From Jeotgalicoccus coquinae (GTDB lineage: Bacteria > Bacillota > Bacilli > Staphylococcales > Salinicoccaceae): a stretch of DNA of 64,000 nucleotides. Positions 16,669 to 25,731 of the stretch are shown one piece after another. The notes under the pieces were generated by a model, which did not search any database, had not been told where the DNA came from, and worked only from the letters and a program-made list of their open reading frames with translations. The stretch is taken from positions 1,234,608 through 1,298,607 of the forward strand of contig NZ_JACHFF010000001.1 in NCBI RefSeq assembly GCF_014207425.1. Reading direction: 5' to 3'. The number at the start of each line of letters is the position of its first letter. The first letter of the stretch is position 1. Position numbers and translations under genes: made by a program.

Positions 16669-17778
16669 ATGAAAAAGAAGTTAGCACCATTTATATTAGG
16701 ATTAGGTTTAGTAAGCCTTGCTGCGTGCAGCAATGAAGGTGAAGAAAATACAGATCAGGCTTCAACAGAAGAAGGAGATGTAGAATACGGCAACGTTCTG
16801 GCAACGAGTGATGCGGGAGATATTACCGCTGATGACGTTCTGAATCAGATTGGAATGAATCAGGTCGCAAACCAGACTTTCCAATTAGTACTTGATAAAG
16901 TATTAACTGATAAATACAGTGAAGAATTAAATATGGATGAACTTAATGAACAAATCGATACTGAAATCGAACAATACGGCGGCGAGGATAACTTCGCAAT
17001 GATGCTGCAGCAATCACAGCCTGGAATGACTGTAGATACATACAAGCAGCAGCGCGTATCCAATGCATTAAATGACTTATACTTTGCTGATCACTTTGAA
17101 ATCACTGATGAAGAAGCATTCGACAGTGTAAGAAAATCATCGCACATCCTCGTATCATTCGCTGAAGAAGGCGAAGAAGATGCTGAAGGTGCTGAATCAG
17201 GTGAAGGTGAAGAAGAATCTTCAATGACTAAAGAAGAAGCAAAAGCACATGCTGAAGACTTAAAATCACAGCTTGAAGACGGTGCAGATTTCGGCGAACT
17301 GGCAACTGAGCACTCCGACGATACAGGCAGTGCACAGAAGAACGGTGAACTCGGGTTTGTAAGCAAAGGACAGATGGTTGAAGAATTCGAAACAGCACTA
17401 TTCGAACTTGAACCTGGTCAGATTTCAGAACCGGTTGAATCACAATTCGGCTACCACATCATTCTAAATGAAGATGTGTCACTTGAAGACACACCAAAAG
17501 AAGAATTGAATACAATCAAAACTACGCTTGTTAACCAGAAAATCAAAGAAGATCCAAGCCAGGCACTTCAGGCATACCGTGATCTGTTAGAAGAGTACAA
17601 TGTATCATTTGAGAACGAAGAAATTCAGACGTACATTGAAGATACATTCCTGAGCGCTGACGAAGCTTTAGAAAAAGCACAGCAGGAAGACGCAGCAGCT
17701 GAAGAAGACTCAGAAGGTGCACCAACTGAGGAGAACGCTGAAGAAGAAGCAGCGGACAGTGAAGAAGACGCTGAGTAA
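16669..17778 (+). CDS. prsA: foldase lipoprotein PrsA
   Basis: 369 residues, anchored outside the membrane where it helps exported proteins fold (peptidyl-prolyl isomerase, PpiC type). Lipobox LAAC with Cys20 ends the signal peptide. The parvulin domain spans about 146-275 (RKSSHILVSF ... GELGFVSKGQMVEEFETALFELEPG ... VESQFGYHIIL). Two oddities: an acidic insertion of about 20 residues inside the parvulin domain (165-185) and an acidic 40-residue C-terminal tail, making the protein strongly negative, as is often seen in salt-tolerant relatives. GGGAGGAGACG precedes the ATG. Confidence 0.93.
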   Translation: MKKKLAPFILGLGLVSLAACSNEGEENTDQASTEEGDVEYGNVLATSDAGDITADDVLNQIGMNQVANQTFQLVLDKVLTDKYSEELNMDELNEQIDTEIEQYGGEDNFAMMLQQSQPGMTVDTYKQQRVSNALNDLYFADHFEITDEEAFDSVRKSSHILVSFAEEGEEDAEGAESGEGEEESSMTKEEAKAHAEDLKSQLEDGADFGELATEHSDDTGSAQKNGELGFVSKGQMVEEFETALFELEPGQISEPVESQFGYHIILNEDVSLEDTPKEELNTIKTTLVNQKIKEDPSQALQAYRDLLEEYNVSFENEEIQTYIEDTFLSADEALEKAQQEDAAAEEDSEGAPTEENAEEEAADSEEDAE

Positions 17779-17790
17779 TTTATTTTAATG

Positions 17791-17822
17791 ACGCAAAACC
17801 CGATGGGTTTTGCGTTTTTTTC
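17791..17822 (+). terminator. intrinsic terminator of prsA
   Basis: ACGCAAAACCC-GAT-GGGTTTTGCGT followed by T7. Confidence 0.92.
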
Positions 17823-17830
17823 TTTGTTGG

Positions 17831-18224
17831 AGGACGACGGCGGTTTCGAGTACTCTTTAAAGGACGACACCGCTTCGCCGTCGTATTCCAACGCCTCTTA
17901 AAGGACGACACCGCTTCGCCGTCGTATTCTAACGCCTCTTAAAGGACGACACCGCTTCGCCGTCGTATTCCAACGCCTCCTAAAGGACGACACCGCTTCG
18001 CCGTCGTATTCCAACGCCTCTTAAAGGACGACACCGCTTCGCCGTCGTATTCCAAACTCTCTTAAAGGACGACACCGCTTTACCGTCGTATTCCAACGCC
18101 TCCTAAAGTACGACACCGCTTCGCCGTCGTATTCCAACGCACCTTAAAGGACGACACCGTTTCACCGTCGTATTCCAAACCCTCTTAAAGGACGACACCG
18201 CTTCACCGTCGTATTCCAAACCCT
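17831..18224. repeat. noncoding 41-bp tandem repeat, nine copies, each with a dyad
   Basis: Nine head-to-tail units start at 17859 and then every 41 bases (17900, 17941, 17982, 18023, 18064, 18105, 18146, 18187). Most differ at only a few positions. Each contains GGACGACACCG...CGCCGTCGT, so ACGAC can pair with GTCGT around a short core, followed by ATTCCAACGCCTC. A tenth, diverged unit begins at 17831, 30 bases upstream of the second AGGACGAC. The array fills the space between the prsA and yhaM terminators. The period is not a multiple of three and the copies abut, so it is neither coding nor CRISPR. Related 41-bp spacing is seen at 8437, 42259 and 51831. Confidence 0.9.
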
Positions 18225-18233
18225 AAAAAAACA

Positions 18234-18262
18234 AAAAATCCCCGCATTTCTGCGGGGATTTC
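18234..18262 (-). terminator. terminator of the yhaO-yhaN-yhaM operon
   Basis: ATCCCCGCAGAAATGCGGGGAT followed by T6 on the minus strand. Confidence 0.92.
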
Positions 18263-18275
18263 AACTCAATTCATA

Positions 18276-19214
18276 TTAAAAACTTTCCGGACGATAGAAG
18301 TTACGTGATTCAAGCGGGAAGATTCTTTCTGTGAATGAACCTTTATTCGCTTTATCAATGTGTTTATCCATCATCATAATACGCGCATCGATGTTATCGA
18401 TAAAGTGCAGGATTTCTGCTTCTTTAATCATCGGCACTTTCGGTGAACCGTATTCCAGTTTGCCGTGGTGGCTCAGAATTAAGTGTTTTAATAACATTAC
18501 TTCTTCGCCTTCGATGTTCAGCTGATCTGCGACTTTCGTAATTTCTTCTGTTGCGATTACGATATGTCCGATTAGATTTCCTTCATTTGTATACGTCGTA
18601 CCAATCGGTCCGCTCAGTTCTTTTACTTTACCGATGTCGTGCAGAATAATTCCGCTGAACAGAAGACTTCTGTTTAACGTCGGATAAATATCGCATAATG
18701 AGTCTGCCACGCGGAGCATGTAATAGACATGGTACGCAAGTCCGGACACGAAGTCGTGGTGGTTCGTCATTGCTGCCGGATAGTATGAAAACTCTTTGCG
18801 GAACTTAGTGAGCAGCTGACGTGTTATGCGCTGCAGGCTGCCGTTCTCGATTTTCAGACAGTAGTCCAATATTTTATCGTATAGTTCGTCACCGTCAATC
18901 GGTGCTTTTTCTACGAAATCTTTTGCTGCAAGTCCGTCTTCCGGTGTTGCCAGACGGAAGTTTGCAATCTTCATCTGTTTTTTTCCGCGATAATCGATAA
19001 TATCGCCCTTAACTTTTACAAGTGCTTCCGGCACGAGTACATCGATGTCTTTCGGTGACACATTCCAGTGCTTCGCTTCGACTTCACCTGTTCTGTCCTG
19101 CAGTACAATTGTCATGTACGGCTTGCCCTGCGTTGTTACGCCTTGCTGGCTGCGTTTAATTAAGAAAAATGTATCTACTGAATCTCCAGGCTGTAATGAT
19201 GAAATATTATTCAT
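18276..19214 (-). CDS. yhaM: 3'-5' exoribonuclease YhaM
   Basis: 312 residues. An N-terminal OB fold (about 10-90, [30 protein letters not shown]) is followed by an HD domain (about 150-290) with HVYY... and [13 protein letters not shown], the metal-binding HD pair. YhaM degrades short RNA (and DNA in vitro) from the 3' end; the staphylococcal homologue is also known as Cbf1. It is 12 bases after yhaN, last in a three-gene operon with two DNA-repair-like genes. Confidence 0.92.
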   Translation of the reverse strand: MNNISSLQPGDSVDTFFLIKRSQQGVTTQGKPYMTIVLQDRTGEVEAKHWNVSPKDIDVLVPEALVKVKGDIIDYRGKKQMKIANFRLATPEDGLAAKDFVEKAPIDGDELYDKILDYCLKIENGSLQRITRQLLTKFRKEFSYYPAAMTNHHDFVSGLAYHVYYMLRVADSLCDIYPTLNRSLLFSGIILHDIGKVKELSGPIGTTYTNEGNLIGHIVIATEEITKVADQLNIEGEEVMLLKHLILSHHGKLEYGSPKVPMIKEAEILHFIDNIDARIMMMDKHIDKANKGSFTERIFPLESRNFYRPESF

Positions 19215-19226
19215 TACTTAACCCTC

Positions 19227-22154
19227 CTACTTCGTTTTTTCTTTTAGTTTGATTGTTTGAGCAGATGGAATACTCGTATTTAAATTACATGTGAAGTACA
19301 GCACCTGATCGTCTGATTTACTTCTAAAGTAATCAAGTATCGTTCTCGTACGCTCACTGTCGAAATGGACGAATGCATCGTCGATAATAATCGGCAGCTG
19401 GTAGTAGCCTTTTAATGCTCTGATAAGGCTTAGGCGCAAGCTGATGTACAGCATTTCTTTCGTCGACTGTGACAGTTCCAGAGGATGGAATACCTGTCCA
19501 TTTTTGTGTTTAACGAAAATGCCTTCGTCACTGTAGATAACATTAATATAACGGCCTTTCGTAACGAATTCAAATGTTTCTCTCGCTTCTTCTATTACTA
19601 TCGGCAGCCGTTCATCTTTGATCGCCTTAATATGCGTCTCAATTAAGATTCGGATATATGTTAATGACATATATTCTTCTGCCAGACTCTGCACGACACC
19701 TTTACGCATACCGTAAAGATGATTCAGCTCACTCAGCTTGCCGTCGCTTTCAAGCAGTTTGATTTCATTATTGATTTCAACCAGCGACTGCTGTTCCAGC
19801 TGAATCTGTTCGTTCAGGTTATCCAGCTGATCACTGATATTGTCCTCATCAGCTTTCAAATCAGCTAATAGACGCCCGGACAATTCATTTCTGAGGTCAT
19901 AATCAAAATGTTCTTCGTCCAATTTATCACTCAGTTCTTTAAAACTGTTGACGTTTTCAATATATTCACTGTGTTTTCGAGCATAGTAATAGTATTCTTC
20001 TTCGTCATCCGCATCGACATAGTCGAGGAGCTGATTTAATTCGCGCTGGGATGATGCGTTGCGTTCTTCAAGGACGGTAATTTCATTTTCCAGCAGGTCG
20101 GCCTGTTCGCGCAGACGATAGTACATCGACTCGTCTTTTTGCAATTTGGCTGCAAGCTGTCCCGCTTCATGGAAAATTGATGTCTTATTGTAATGAATGC
20201 CGAATGCACCCACTTCTTCACTCACTCTTGTATCAAAGTCATTCAGACGCTGTGTAATGCTGTTAAGTTCCTGCTGTTCGCGGTTAATCTGGTGACGTTT
20301 CTGTTTAATCTGACGGATTGTATAAATCGCATCGACGATATATTTGTCATCCAGATCCGGATTTACTTTTAATTTCTGTTTCACTTCAGCAAGCTGAATG
20401 TTTAAATGATCCTGATTCGCTTCGTTAACTGACAGCGTTTCTTTCAGATCATCCAGTTTAACAGAAAACGAGTTGCGTTTCGCGCGCAGACTCTTCAATT
20501 CCTGACGGAGATCTTTTGCATCATCGATATCAAAGTCGATATTATACTCTTCTTTCAGCGTATTAATATCATCCTGCAGCGTATCGACTTCCTGCTGGTA
20601 ATCGGTCTTCAGCGTATCCTGTTCCCTGTTGTTCGTAATTACGAGGATAAAGAGCGCTGCCGCTCCGACAGCAAGGCCTAATCCGCCGTACAGGTAGCTG
20701 TTATTAATGATAAACATTACACCGATGGAAATCGCAATTACACTGATTGTAATAATCAGCGCCGCCTGCCAGTTTTTAACTCTGTCACGTTCACGTTTTT
20801 CGCGTTCGTAATCTTTTTCAATCAGCTGGTACATGCGTTTCTTCTCAACAAGTTCAAATTCGCGGTCCAGCACTTCGCGTTTCTTCTTCATTCGCGTATC
20901 ATCGATCTGATTTTTCTCAGACTCTTCGATTTCCGCATCGAGCTGTTTTATATCCGCTCTCAGATGGTCGATTTCACGAATTAAATACTGTTCTTCCAGC
21001 ATAATCTCATCGTATTTCGACAGCAGTGACTGCACCGATTCACGGACGATATTTGAATCGTCCACATCTGGATGCTCTTCCTGCCAGCCGATATCTTTTT
21101 GCAGATTCATAATCTCATTTTCAAGATTTGCCGCAGAGTTCGTTAAACGCACCACTTCAAGGTTCTGCTGTTTAATTTCCGGTTCTTCTTTCTGCAGTGC
21201 TTCAAGATAGCTGACCATCGCTTTGTCCGGCAGTCTTACGTGCTGAATTTCAGCAATCAGCGACTTGAGCTTTTCCTGACGGAGACCGATGTCTCTTGCA
21301 GACTGTTTAATGTGGTTGTAAAGCGACTCATAGCGTTCAATACCCCGTTCAGGGAAGTTTACCGGCTCGATATTAAGTTTGCTCTCAAGCTGCTTCCAGT
21401 CCTTAATATCTTTATGATACATAACTTCTTTCATCTTCTGTTTGCGGATCATTTCCATCTGGTGCATGGCATGCTTTTTGGCATTTAAACTCTCAAGCGT
21501 TTTGACCTGGTCATTAATTAACGACTTATAATCGTCTTCATGTTTTTCAAGACCGCGGATTTTATCGCTTAAGTCATTTAAGTCCTGGAGCTCCGTGTTG
21601 ATTACGGGATTAATACCGTTTCTCTTATAGAGCGTCTTCAGCTCTTTATCGATGGCACTCAGCATTTCATCGTACTCGTGGGAACCGAGCGCACCTGCAC
21701 GGAGCAGGTACTCTTGAAGCTTGTCTTCGGTCATATTTTTATGAATGTCCTGCAGACCGAGTACATCAAATGAAAATATTGAGCGGTATGTACGCTTGTC
21801 GATATAGTTCATTTTTTTAGTGAGCCATTCCTCACCTTTAGTTGTACCGTCTTTAAAGTAGATTTTTACATCACCCTGGACTTTACCTTTGAGTCTTTCG
21901 ATTTCAACCGGTTCCGGTTCATCTTTAAATTGAACTGTCAGTTTGCCTCCGTATAAATTATGCATACGCGGTTCGCGCCTTGGTTCCGCTTCTTTTTTAG
22001 TCGGAAACCCGAACAGCACGGAATGGATAAAGGACATCATCGTCGACTTGCCGGCTTCGTTTTCGCCGAAAATCTGCACAAAGTCCTGATTCGTATTAAA
22101 TTCCTGTTTAATAATTTTACCGTAGCCGTATATATTTACTGATAGGATTTTCAT
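19227..22154 (-). CDS. yhaN: YhaN, SbcC/Rad50-like coiled-coil ATPase
   Basis: 975 residues. Walker A GENEAGKSTMM is at 30-40; the C-terminal lobe has ELSQSTKEMLYISLRLSLI (signature) and LPIIIDDAFVHFD (Walker B, about 920-932). The middle is a long coiled coil interrupted near 468-512 by two hydrophobic segments (AALIITISVIAISIGVMFII and YGGLGLAVGAAALFILVIT), a membrane hairpin that is characteristic of YhaN and absent from SbcC. It probably partners the YhaO nuclease, whose gene lies seven bases upstream, in DNA end processing at the membrane. Confidence 0.9.
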   Translation of the reverse strand: MKILSVNIYGYGKIIKQEFNTNQDFVQIFGENEAGKSTMMSFIHSVLFGFPTKKEAEPRREPRMHNLYGGKLTVQFKDEPEPVEIERLKGKVQGDVKIYFKDGTTKGEEWLTKKMNYIDKRTYRSIFSFDVLGLQDIHKNMTEDKLQEYLLRAGALGSHEYDEMLSAIDKELKTLYKRNGINPVINTELQDLNDLSDKIRGLEKHEDDYKSLINDQVKTLESLNAKKHAMHQMEMIRKQKMKEVMYHKDIKDWKQLESKLNIEPVNFPERGIERYESLYNHIKQSARDIGLRQEKLKSLIAEIQHVRLPDKAMVSYLEALQKEEPEIKQQNLEVVRLTNSAANLENEIMNLQKDIGWQEEHPDVDDSNIVRESVQSLLSKYDEIMLEEQYLIREIDHLRADIKQLDAEIEESEKNQIDDTRMKKKREVLDREFELVEKKRMYQLIEKDYEREKRERDRVKNWQAALIITISVIAISIGVMFIINNSYLYGGLGLAVGAAALFILVITNNREQDTLKTDYQQEVDTLQDDINTLKEEYNIDFDIDDAKDLRQELKSLRAKRNSFSVKLDDLKETLSVNEANQDHLNIQLAEVKQKLKVNPDLDDKYIVDAIYTIRQIKQKRHQINREQQELNSITQRLNDFDTRVSEEVGAFGIHYNKTSIFHEAGQLAAKLQKDESMYYRLREQADLLENEITVLEERNASSQRELNQLLDYVDADDEEEYYYYARKHSEYIENVNSFKELSDKLDEEHFDYDLRNELSGRLLADLKADEDNISDQLDNLNEQIQLEQQSLVEINNEIKLLESDGKLSELNHLYGMRKGVVQSLAEEYMSLTYIRILIETHIKAIKDERLPIVIEEARETFEFVTKGRYINVIYSDEGIFVKHKNGQVFHPLELSQSTKEMLYISLRLSLIRALKGYYQLPIIIDDAFVHFDSERTRTILDYFRSKSDDQVLYFTCNLNTSIPSAQTIKLKEKTK

Positions 22155-22161
22155 AATTTCA

Positions 22162-23346
22162 CTACTTCCTCATCAACATTTTCAGACGCTCTTCACCCAT
22201 CTGCAGAAGGTCGCCCGGCGATACTTCATTAATCGGCGGCAGATAGCGGTTAATATTCGGATCCATGTACATCGTATTAACCGCGTTTCTGAATAACTCT
22301 TCATTATCTGAGTAACTCGTTTTAATATCTTTAAGCAATGCTATCTGCTCTTCATTATTATAAGAAACCTTAATATTATCAATCCAGACGAATTGTGAAA
22401 TATTCACTTCATCTTCCTGCAGCAGCTCAATCAGTTCAGCATAATCGCCTTTTGAAATTTCATCTTCCCCGTCGTAGTTCAGCTGAAGGTTAACGATGTA
22501 TTTACTTTGTTCACGAAGACTCTGTTTAAACTCGACGATTTGCTGGTACAGCAACTCTTTACGCAATGAGTCAGTATCCAGCTCCAGATTTTCAAAGATG
22601 ACTTCCTGAACAGGCACAAAGTTTGCCGATAAAGAAACATCGTCTCCTTCGACGAGCAGAAATCCTTTTTCTCCGGTTTCGTTTTTATGACGTCCCTGGA
22701 TATTTCCGGAATAGTGAACCTGCGGCATATCGGACAGCTGTGAACGCACGTGAATATGTCCAAGTGCCCAGTAGTGATACAGTTTGTTGTTCAGTGCTTC
22801 AAGGTTAAATTCCGTATAGCGCTTCGCATCGTATTTTGTTTTCGCATACGTTCCGTGCAGCATACCGATATGAATTCCGCGGTTATCTGTGTTCGTCGGG
22901 TACTCATCCAGTTTGTTCTCATATGATTCATCAAGGAGATAACTGAAGCCGTGCAGGTAAATACGTTCACCTTTTGAGCTCAGCATTTCATATGTTTCAA
23001 CATTCTCTTTAAACACTGAAACATTATCCGGCCACGTCGTTTTAAATCCGGAAGAAATCGGATCGTGGTTTCCGTGAATCATATAGACGAAAATCCCCTT
23101 CTCTTTTAATCTGTTAAATTCTTTCTTCAGAAAAATTTCAGATTTTAAAGAACGGTTTGCCTGGTCGAAAACATCGCCTGAGATAAGCAGAAAGTCCACA
23201 TTCTCTTTAATGGCAAAATCGACCATTCGCGTGACGCTTTTATATGTACTTGTCATTAATATATCGAGTATATTGTTTGGCATTTTGGACCGGGATTTAA
23301 ATGGACTGTCCAGGTGCAGGTCTGCCGCATGGATAAATTTAACCAT
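22162..23346 (-). CDS. yhaO: YhaO, SbcD/Mre11-like metallophosphoesterase
   Basis: 394 residues from the ATG at 23346; an in-frame ATG at 23358 sits directly on AGAAGGA, so the inner start with AAGGAATGGTGA upstream is better. Metal-binding motifs of the Mre11 family appear in order: DLHLD (9-13), GDVFD, GNHD, and GHIH later. First gene of the yhaO-yhaN-yhaM operon; the pair with yhaN mirrors SbcCD. The start region is 60 bases from the yheA terminator. Confidence 0.92.
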   Translation of the reverse strand: MVKFIHAADLHLDSPFKSRSKMPNNILDILMTSTYKSVTRMVDFAIKENVDFLLISGDVFDQANRSLKSEIFLKKEFNRLKEKGIFVYMIHGNHDPISSGFKTTWPDNVSVFKENVETYEMLSSKGERIYLHGFSYLLDESYENKLDEYPTNTDNRGIHIGMLHGTYAKTKYDAKRYTEFNLEALNNKLYHYWALGHIHVRSQLSDMPQVHYSGNIQGRHKNETGEKGFLLVEGDDVSLSANFVPVQEVIFENLELDTDSLRKELLYQQIVEFKQSLREQSKYIVNLQLNYDGEDEISKGDYAELIELLQEDEVNISQFVWIDNIKVSYNNEEQIALLKDIKTSYSDNEELFRNAVNTMYMDPNINRYLPPINEVSPGDLLQMGEERLKMLMRK

Positions 23347-23395
23347 TGGGTTCACCATTCCTTCTCAAAAACTCTATTCCTCAACATTATAACAA

Positions 23396-23421
23396 AAAAG
23401 AGAGGCCGGCACGGCCTCTCA
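23396..23421 (-). terminator. terminator of yheA
   Basis: GAGAGGCCGTGCCGGCCTCTC hairpin followed by T6 on the minus strand. Confidence 0.85.
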
Positions 23422-23435
23422 ACTGATATTTTTAA

Positions 23436-23786
23436 TTATTGATTGTTAATTTCATAAAGCTCTTCGATAGGCTTCATGATTACACGGTTTAAGTTCTGGA
23501 TAAGCTCACTCATTTTCTGTTCAGCTTCCATTAAACCTCTAATATTTTCATCATTTTCAATTTCCTGAGCCGAGTTTTGAGCTTTTTGAATTTCTTCTTC
23601 TAAAAGTTCTTCACCCTGCATTTGTTTTTGCTGTAATGTCATTTGAATATCTCTAAATTCATCAAACAATTGTTTTGATTCAGCGTTGTTGTTTACCTTG
23701 CTGTAAAGTTCCTTCATTTGCTGAAATTCTTCTGATTCGCGTAATGCTGCTTCTAGAGCATTCGCCTGATCTTGTACGTTAGTCAT
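23436..23786 (-). CDS. yheA: YheA/YlbF-family protein (UPF0342)
   Basis: 116 residues, entirely helical and glutamine/glutamate-rich, with the YlbF/YmcA pattern (LEAALRESEEFQQMKELYSKVNNNAESKQLFDEFRDIQ). Related YlbF-YmcA-YaaT proteins in Bacillus guide RNase Y; a role for YheA itself is not established. Position between yhaO and yheB is the same as in S. aureus (SA1663). Confidence 0.85.
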   Translation of the reverse strand: MTNVQDQANALEAALRESEEFQQMKELYSKVNNNAESKQLFDEFRDIQMTLQQKQMQGEELLEEEIQKAQNSAQEIENDENIRGLMEAEQKMSELIQNLNRVIMKPIEELYEINNQ

Positions 23787-23839
23787 TAATATAAAACTCC
23801 TTTAAGATTGATAGTGTTACATTAACACAAATTAACTAT

Positions 23840-24970
23840 TTAGAAAAATAATACTAATATTCCTTGTGCAACACCGACGATTCCGCCGAGTACATAGCCG
23901 AGCATCATAATCATTTTGAATTCTTTATTCGCGACATCCATAACGAGATCTTCCAGTTTTTTTAATTCAAAACTGTCAATCTGTTTTTTAATCACTTCAG
24001 CGAGCTGCAGCTTATTCATTATCTTGCTCATGTTTTTCCCTGAGTACTCGATAAAGTTATCTTTAAGCTTAAATTTGCCTTTTTCTTTAAAACGGTCAAA
24101 CATCTCTCTGTTGAAATCAGTAATCGGTGTATTCAGTATTTGTCTGATATCAATTTTCTGCTGCATAACTTCTATAATACTGTTTAAAATATTATCAAGA
24201 TCGGAACCGGTAACCAGTTCTGACAATCCGCTCTGTTTCAGCTTGCCGTACTCATCTTCGATTACGCGTGTTTCAATATCGATCATCTTCTCCTGCTGAA
24301 TAAGCTTCAGCAGCTCCGACTGAACGCGTTCAGTGAGTGATTCCTTTGTCATGACATATTTTATGCTGCGTGCAATACGTCCTCTGTTTTCAGTGAATTC
24401 GTCGACCATCGTATAAATATCCCGGTATCCTTTATCAGAAGAAATATACTGGATGATTTTTTCGTTTATATCGTAAGCTAGATGCGAGACTTTATTGTCT
24501 ACCGCATTCAGAGCGTCATCAGGCATAATATCATCAATCGTTCTGACGTACAGCTTCTGTCCTTCTTCTGTTACTTTTAAACGTATCTCTTCATTAAACG
24601 AATGTACGATTTTATCTGTCAGTCCGGCGGACAGCCGTTCGAGAAAATAAGACGGGGTCAGACGTTCTGTTTCGATAGTTTCTATCTGTCTGTCAATAAA
24701 GTGCATAATCAGTTTATCAGTTTCCGGACTTTTTAATTTCTCTTCGAACACTTCCGGTGTTAACAGATGCCCTGTAATAATTTCGCCGAGCTTAGTTGAC
24801 GCTTCGTCGCGCCTCAGCGGTATAACACCCGGTGTGAACGGCAGCCGTTTCCCGAGTAAGTATTTTGCTTCGTAAGGTCTGAAAAGCATTTTAATTGCGA
24901 TTGTATTGGTCATTCCCCCGATTAAGGCACCAATCAGCGCCATCATGAGAACCTGAATTATTGGATTCAT
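23840..24970 (-). CDS. yheB: YheB-like DUF445 membrane protein (UPF0754)
   Basis: 376 residues with a membrane helix at each end (about 5-25 and 355-375) and a long helical cytoplasmic middle. The N-terminal GALIGGMTNTIAIKMLFRPYEA is the DUF445/UPF0754 hallmark. Function unknown; it is the conserved neighbour of yheA in Bacillales. Confidence 0.87.
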   Translation of the reverse strand: MNPIIQVLMMALIGALIGGMTNTIAIKMLFRPYEAKYLLGKRLPFTPGVIPLRRDEASTKLGEIITGHLLTPEVFEEKLKSPETDKLIMHFIDRQIETIETERLTPSYFLERLSAGLTDKIVHSFNEEIRLKVTEEGQKLYVRTIDDIMPDDALNAVDNKVSHLAYDINEKIIQYISSDKGYRDIYTMVDEFTENRGRIARSIKYVMTKESLTERVQSELLKLIQQEKMIDIETRVIEDEYGKLKQSGLSELVTGSDLDNILNSIIEVMQQKIDIRQILNTPITDFNREMFDRFKEKGKFKLKDNFIEYSGKNMSKIMNKLQLAEVIKKQIDSFELKKLEDLVMDVANKEFKMIMMLGYVLGGIVGVAQGILVLFF

Positions 24971-25029
24971 TCTTATTTCACCCCTTGTTCAACTTAATAA
25001 CTATATATTACTTTTTACAGAAATAAAAG

Positions 25030-25052
25030 AAAAAGCACCCTCACGGGTGCTT
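25030..25052 (-). terminator. terminator of the XRE regulator gene
   Basis: AGCACCCGTGAGGGTGCT hairpin followed by TTTTTC on the minus strand. Confidence 0.8.
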
Positions 25053-25056
25053 TAAT

Positions 25057-25503
25057 TTATCGATTGCTCTTGCGCTCGAAGTAAGTTCTTATTTCACGTT
25101 CAATATATGATGCATGAACCGGCTGGTTCTCTGCATTTAATACTCTGTAAATTGAATTCGTTTTGTTGAACTCCAATTTATAGCCATTGTTTGATTCTAG
25201 CGTTTCCCAATATATATTCTCTTTTTCGTAATTGGGGTATATTGCCGAGCCTCTTGATAAAACCTGTGTAAGCTCCAGTGGATCGCCGCCAAAAATATTC
25301 GTCAGTACTTCACTATCTCTAAACAGTGCACAAAGCGAGACACAAGTTGTCCAGTTGGGTAATATTCGCTCTTTTTCTATTTGTACCAGCGTTTTTTTGG
25401 ATAATCCAATGGTGTGGCTCATAGCATCCTGAGTGTATCCAGCCTCCGTTCGAACTATCTTGAACTTAGACTGTAGAATCTCTGTAAATTCCTGCTTATC
25501 CAT
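25057..25503 (-). CDS. XRE-family regulator (SA1665-like)
   Basis: 148 residues. An N-terminal helix-turn-helix (RTEAGYTQDAMSHTIGLSKKTLVQIEKERILP, about 18-49) is followed by a C-terminal domain of unknown fold. Its place directly upstream of yheB matches S. aureus SA1665, a DNA-binding protein reported to modulate beta-lactam resistance. The promoter region contains a TTGTAA/TTACAA dyad at 25578-25599 that may be a metal-regulator or autoregulatory site. Confidence 0.8.
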   Translation of the reverse strand: MDKQEFTEILQSKFKIVRTEAGYTQDAMSHTIGLSKKTLVQIEKERILPNWTTCVSLCALFRDSEVLTNIFGGDPLELTQVLSRGSAIYPNYEKENIYWETLESNNGYKLEFNKTNSIYRVLNAENQPVHASYIEREIRTYFERKSNR

Positions 25504-25577
25504 TAAAATCGTCCCTTCACAGCACCGCGATTAAAACTTAATCAATCATGCTTGTATATCAATTTACCTGTAATACA

Positions 25578-25599
25578 TTGTAAATGATAATGATTACAA
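25578..25599. promoter_or_regulatory. Fur/Zur-like dyad upstream of the XRE gene
   Basis: TTGTAA-ATGATAATGA-TTACAA: perfect 6-bp arms around a TGATAATGATTA core that resembles Fur and Zur boxes. On the minus strand it overlaps a possible -35 TTTACA. Confidence 0.4.
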
Positions 25600-25676
25600 A
25601 TTAAAGAGATTATGAAAAAATTCACTAATTATTCACTATTGAACATTTTCCTTTCATTATACTTAAAGAAATTAAA

Positions 25677-25722
25677 AAAAGGAGTATGAAAAACAGCTGT
25701 TCACTGTCTTTCATACTCCTTA
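25677..25722 (-). terminator. terminator of the DAACS symporter gene
   Basis: AGGAGTATGAAA...TTTCATACTCCT, a 12-bp outer stem with an inner ACAG/CTGT pairing, then T7 on the minus strand. Confidence 0.85.
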
Positions 25723-25731
25723 CAGTTTCAA

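Noticed and set aside
17831..18224. CRISPR array
   Set aside because: The 41-bp units abut directly with no unique spacers, and no cas gene is in the window.
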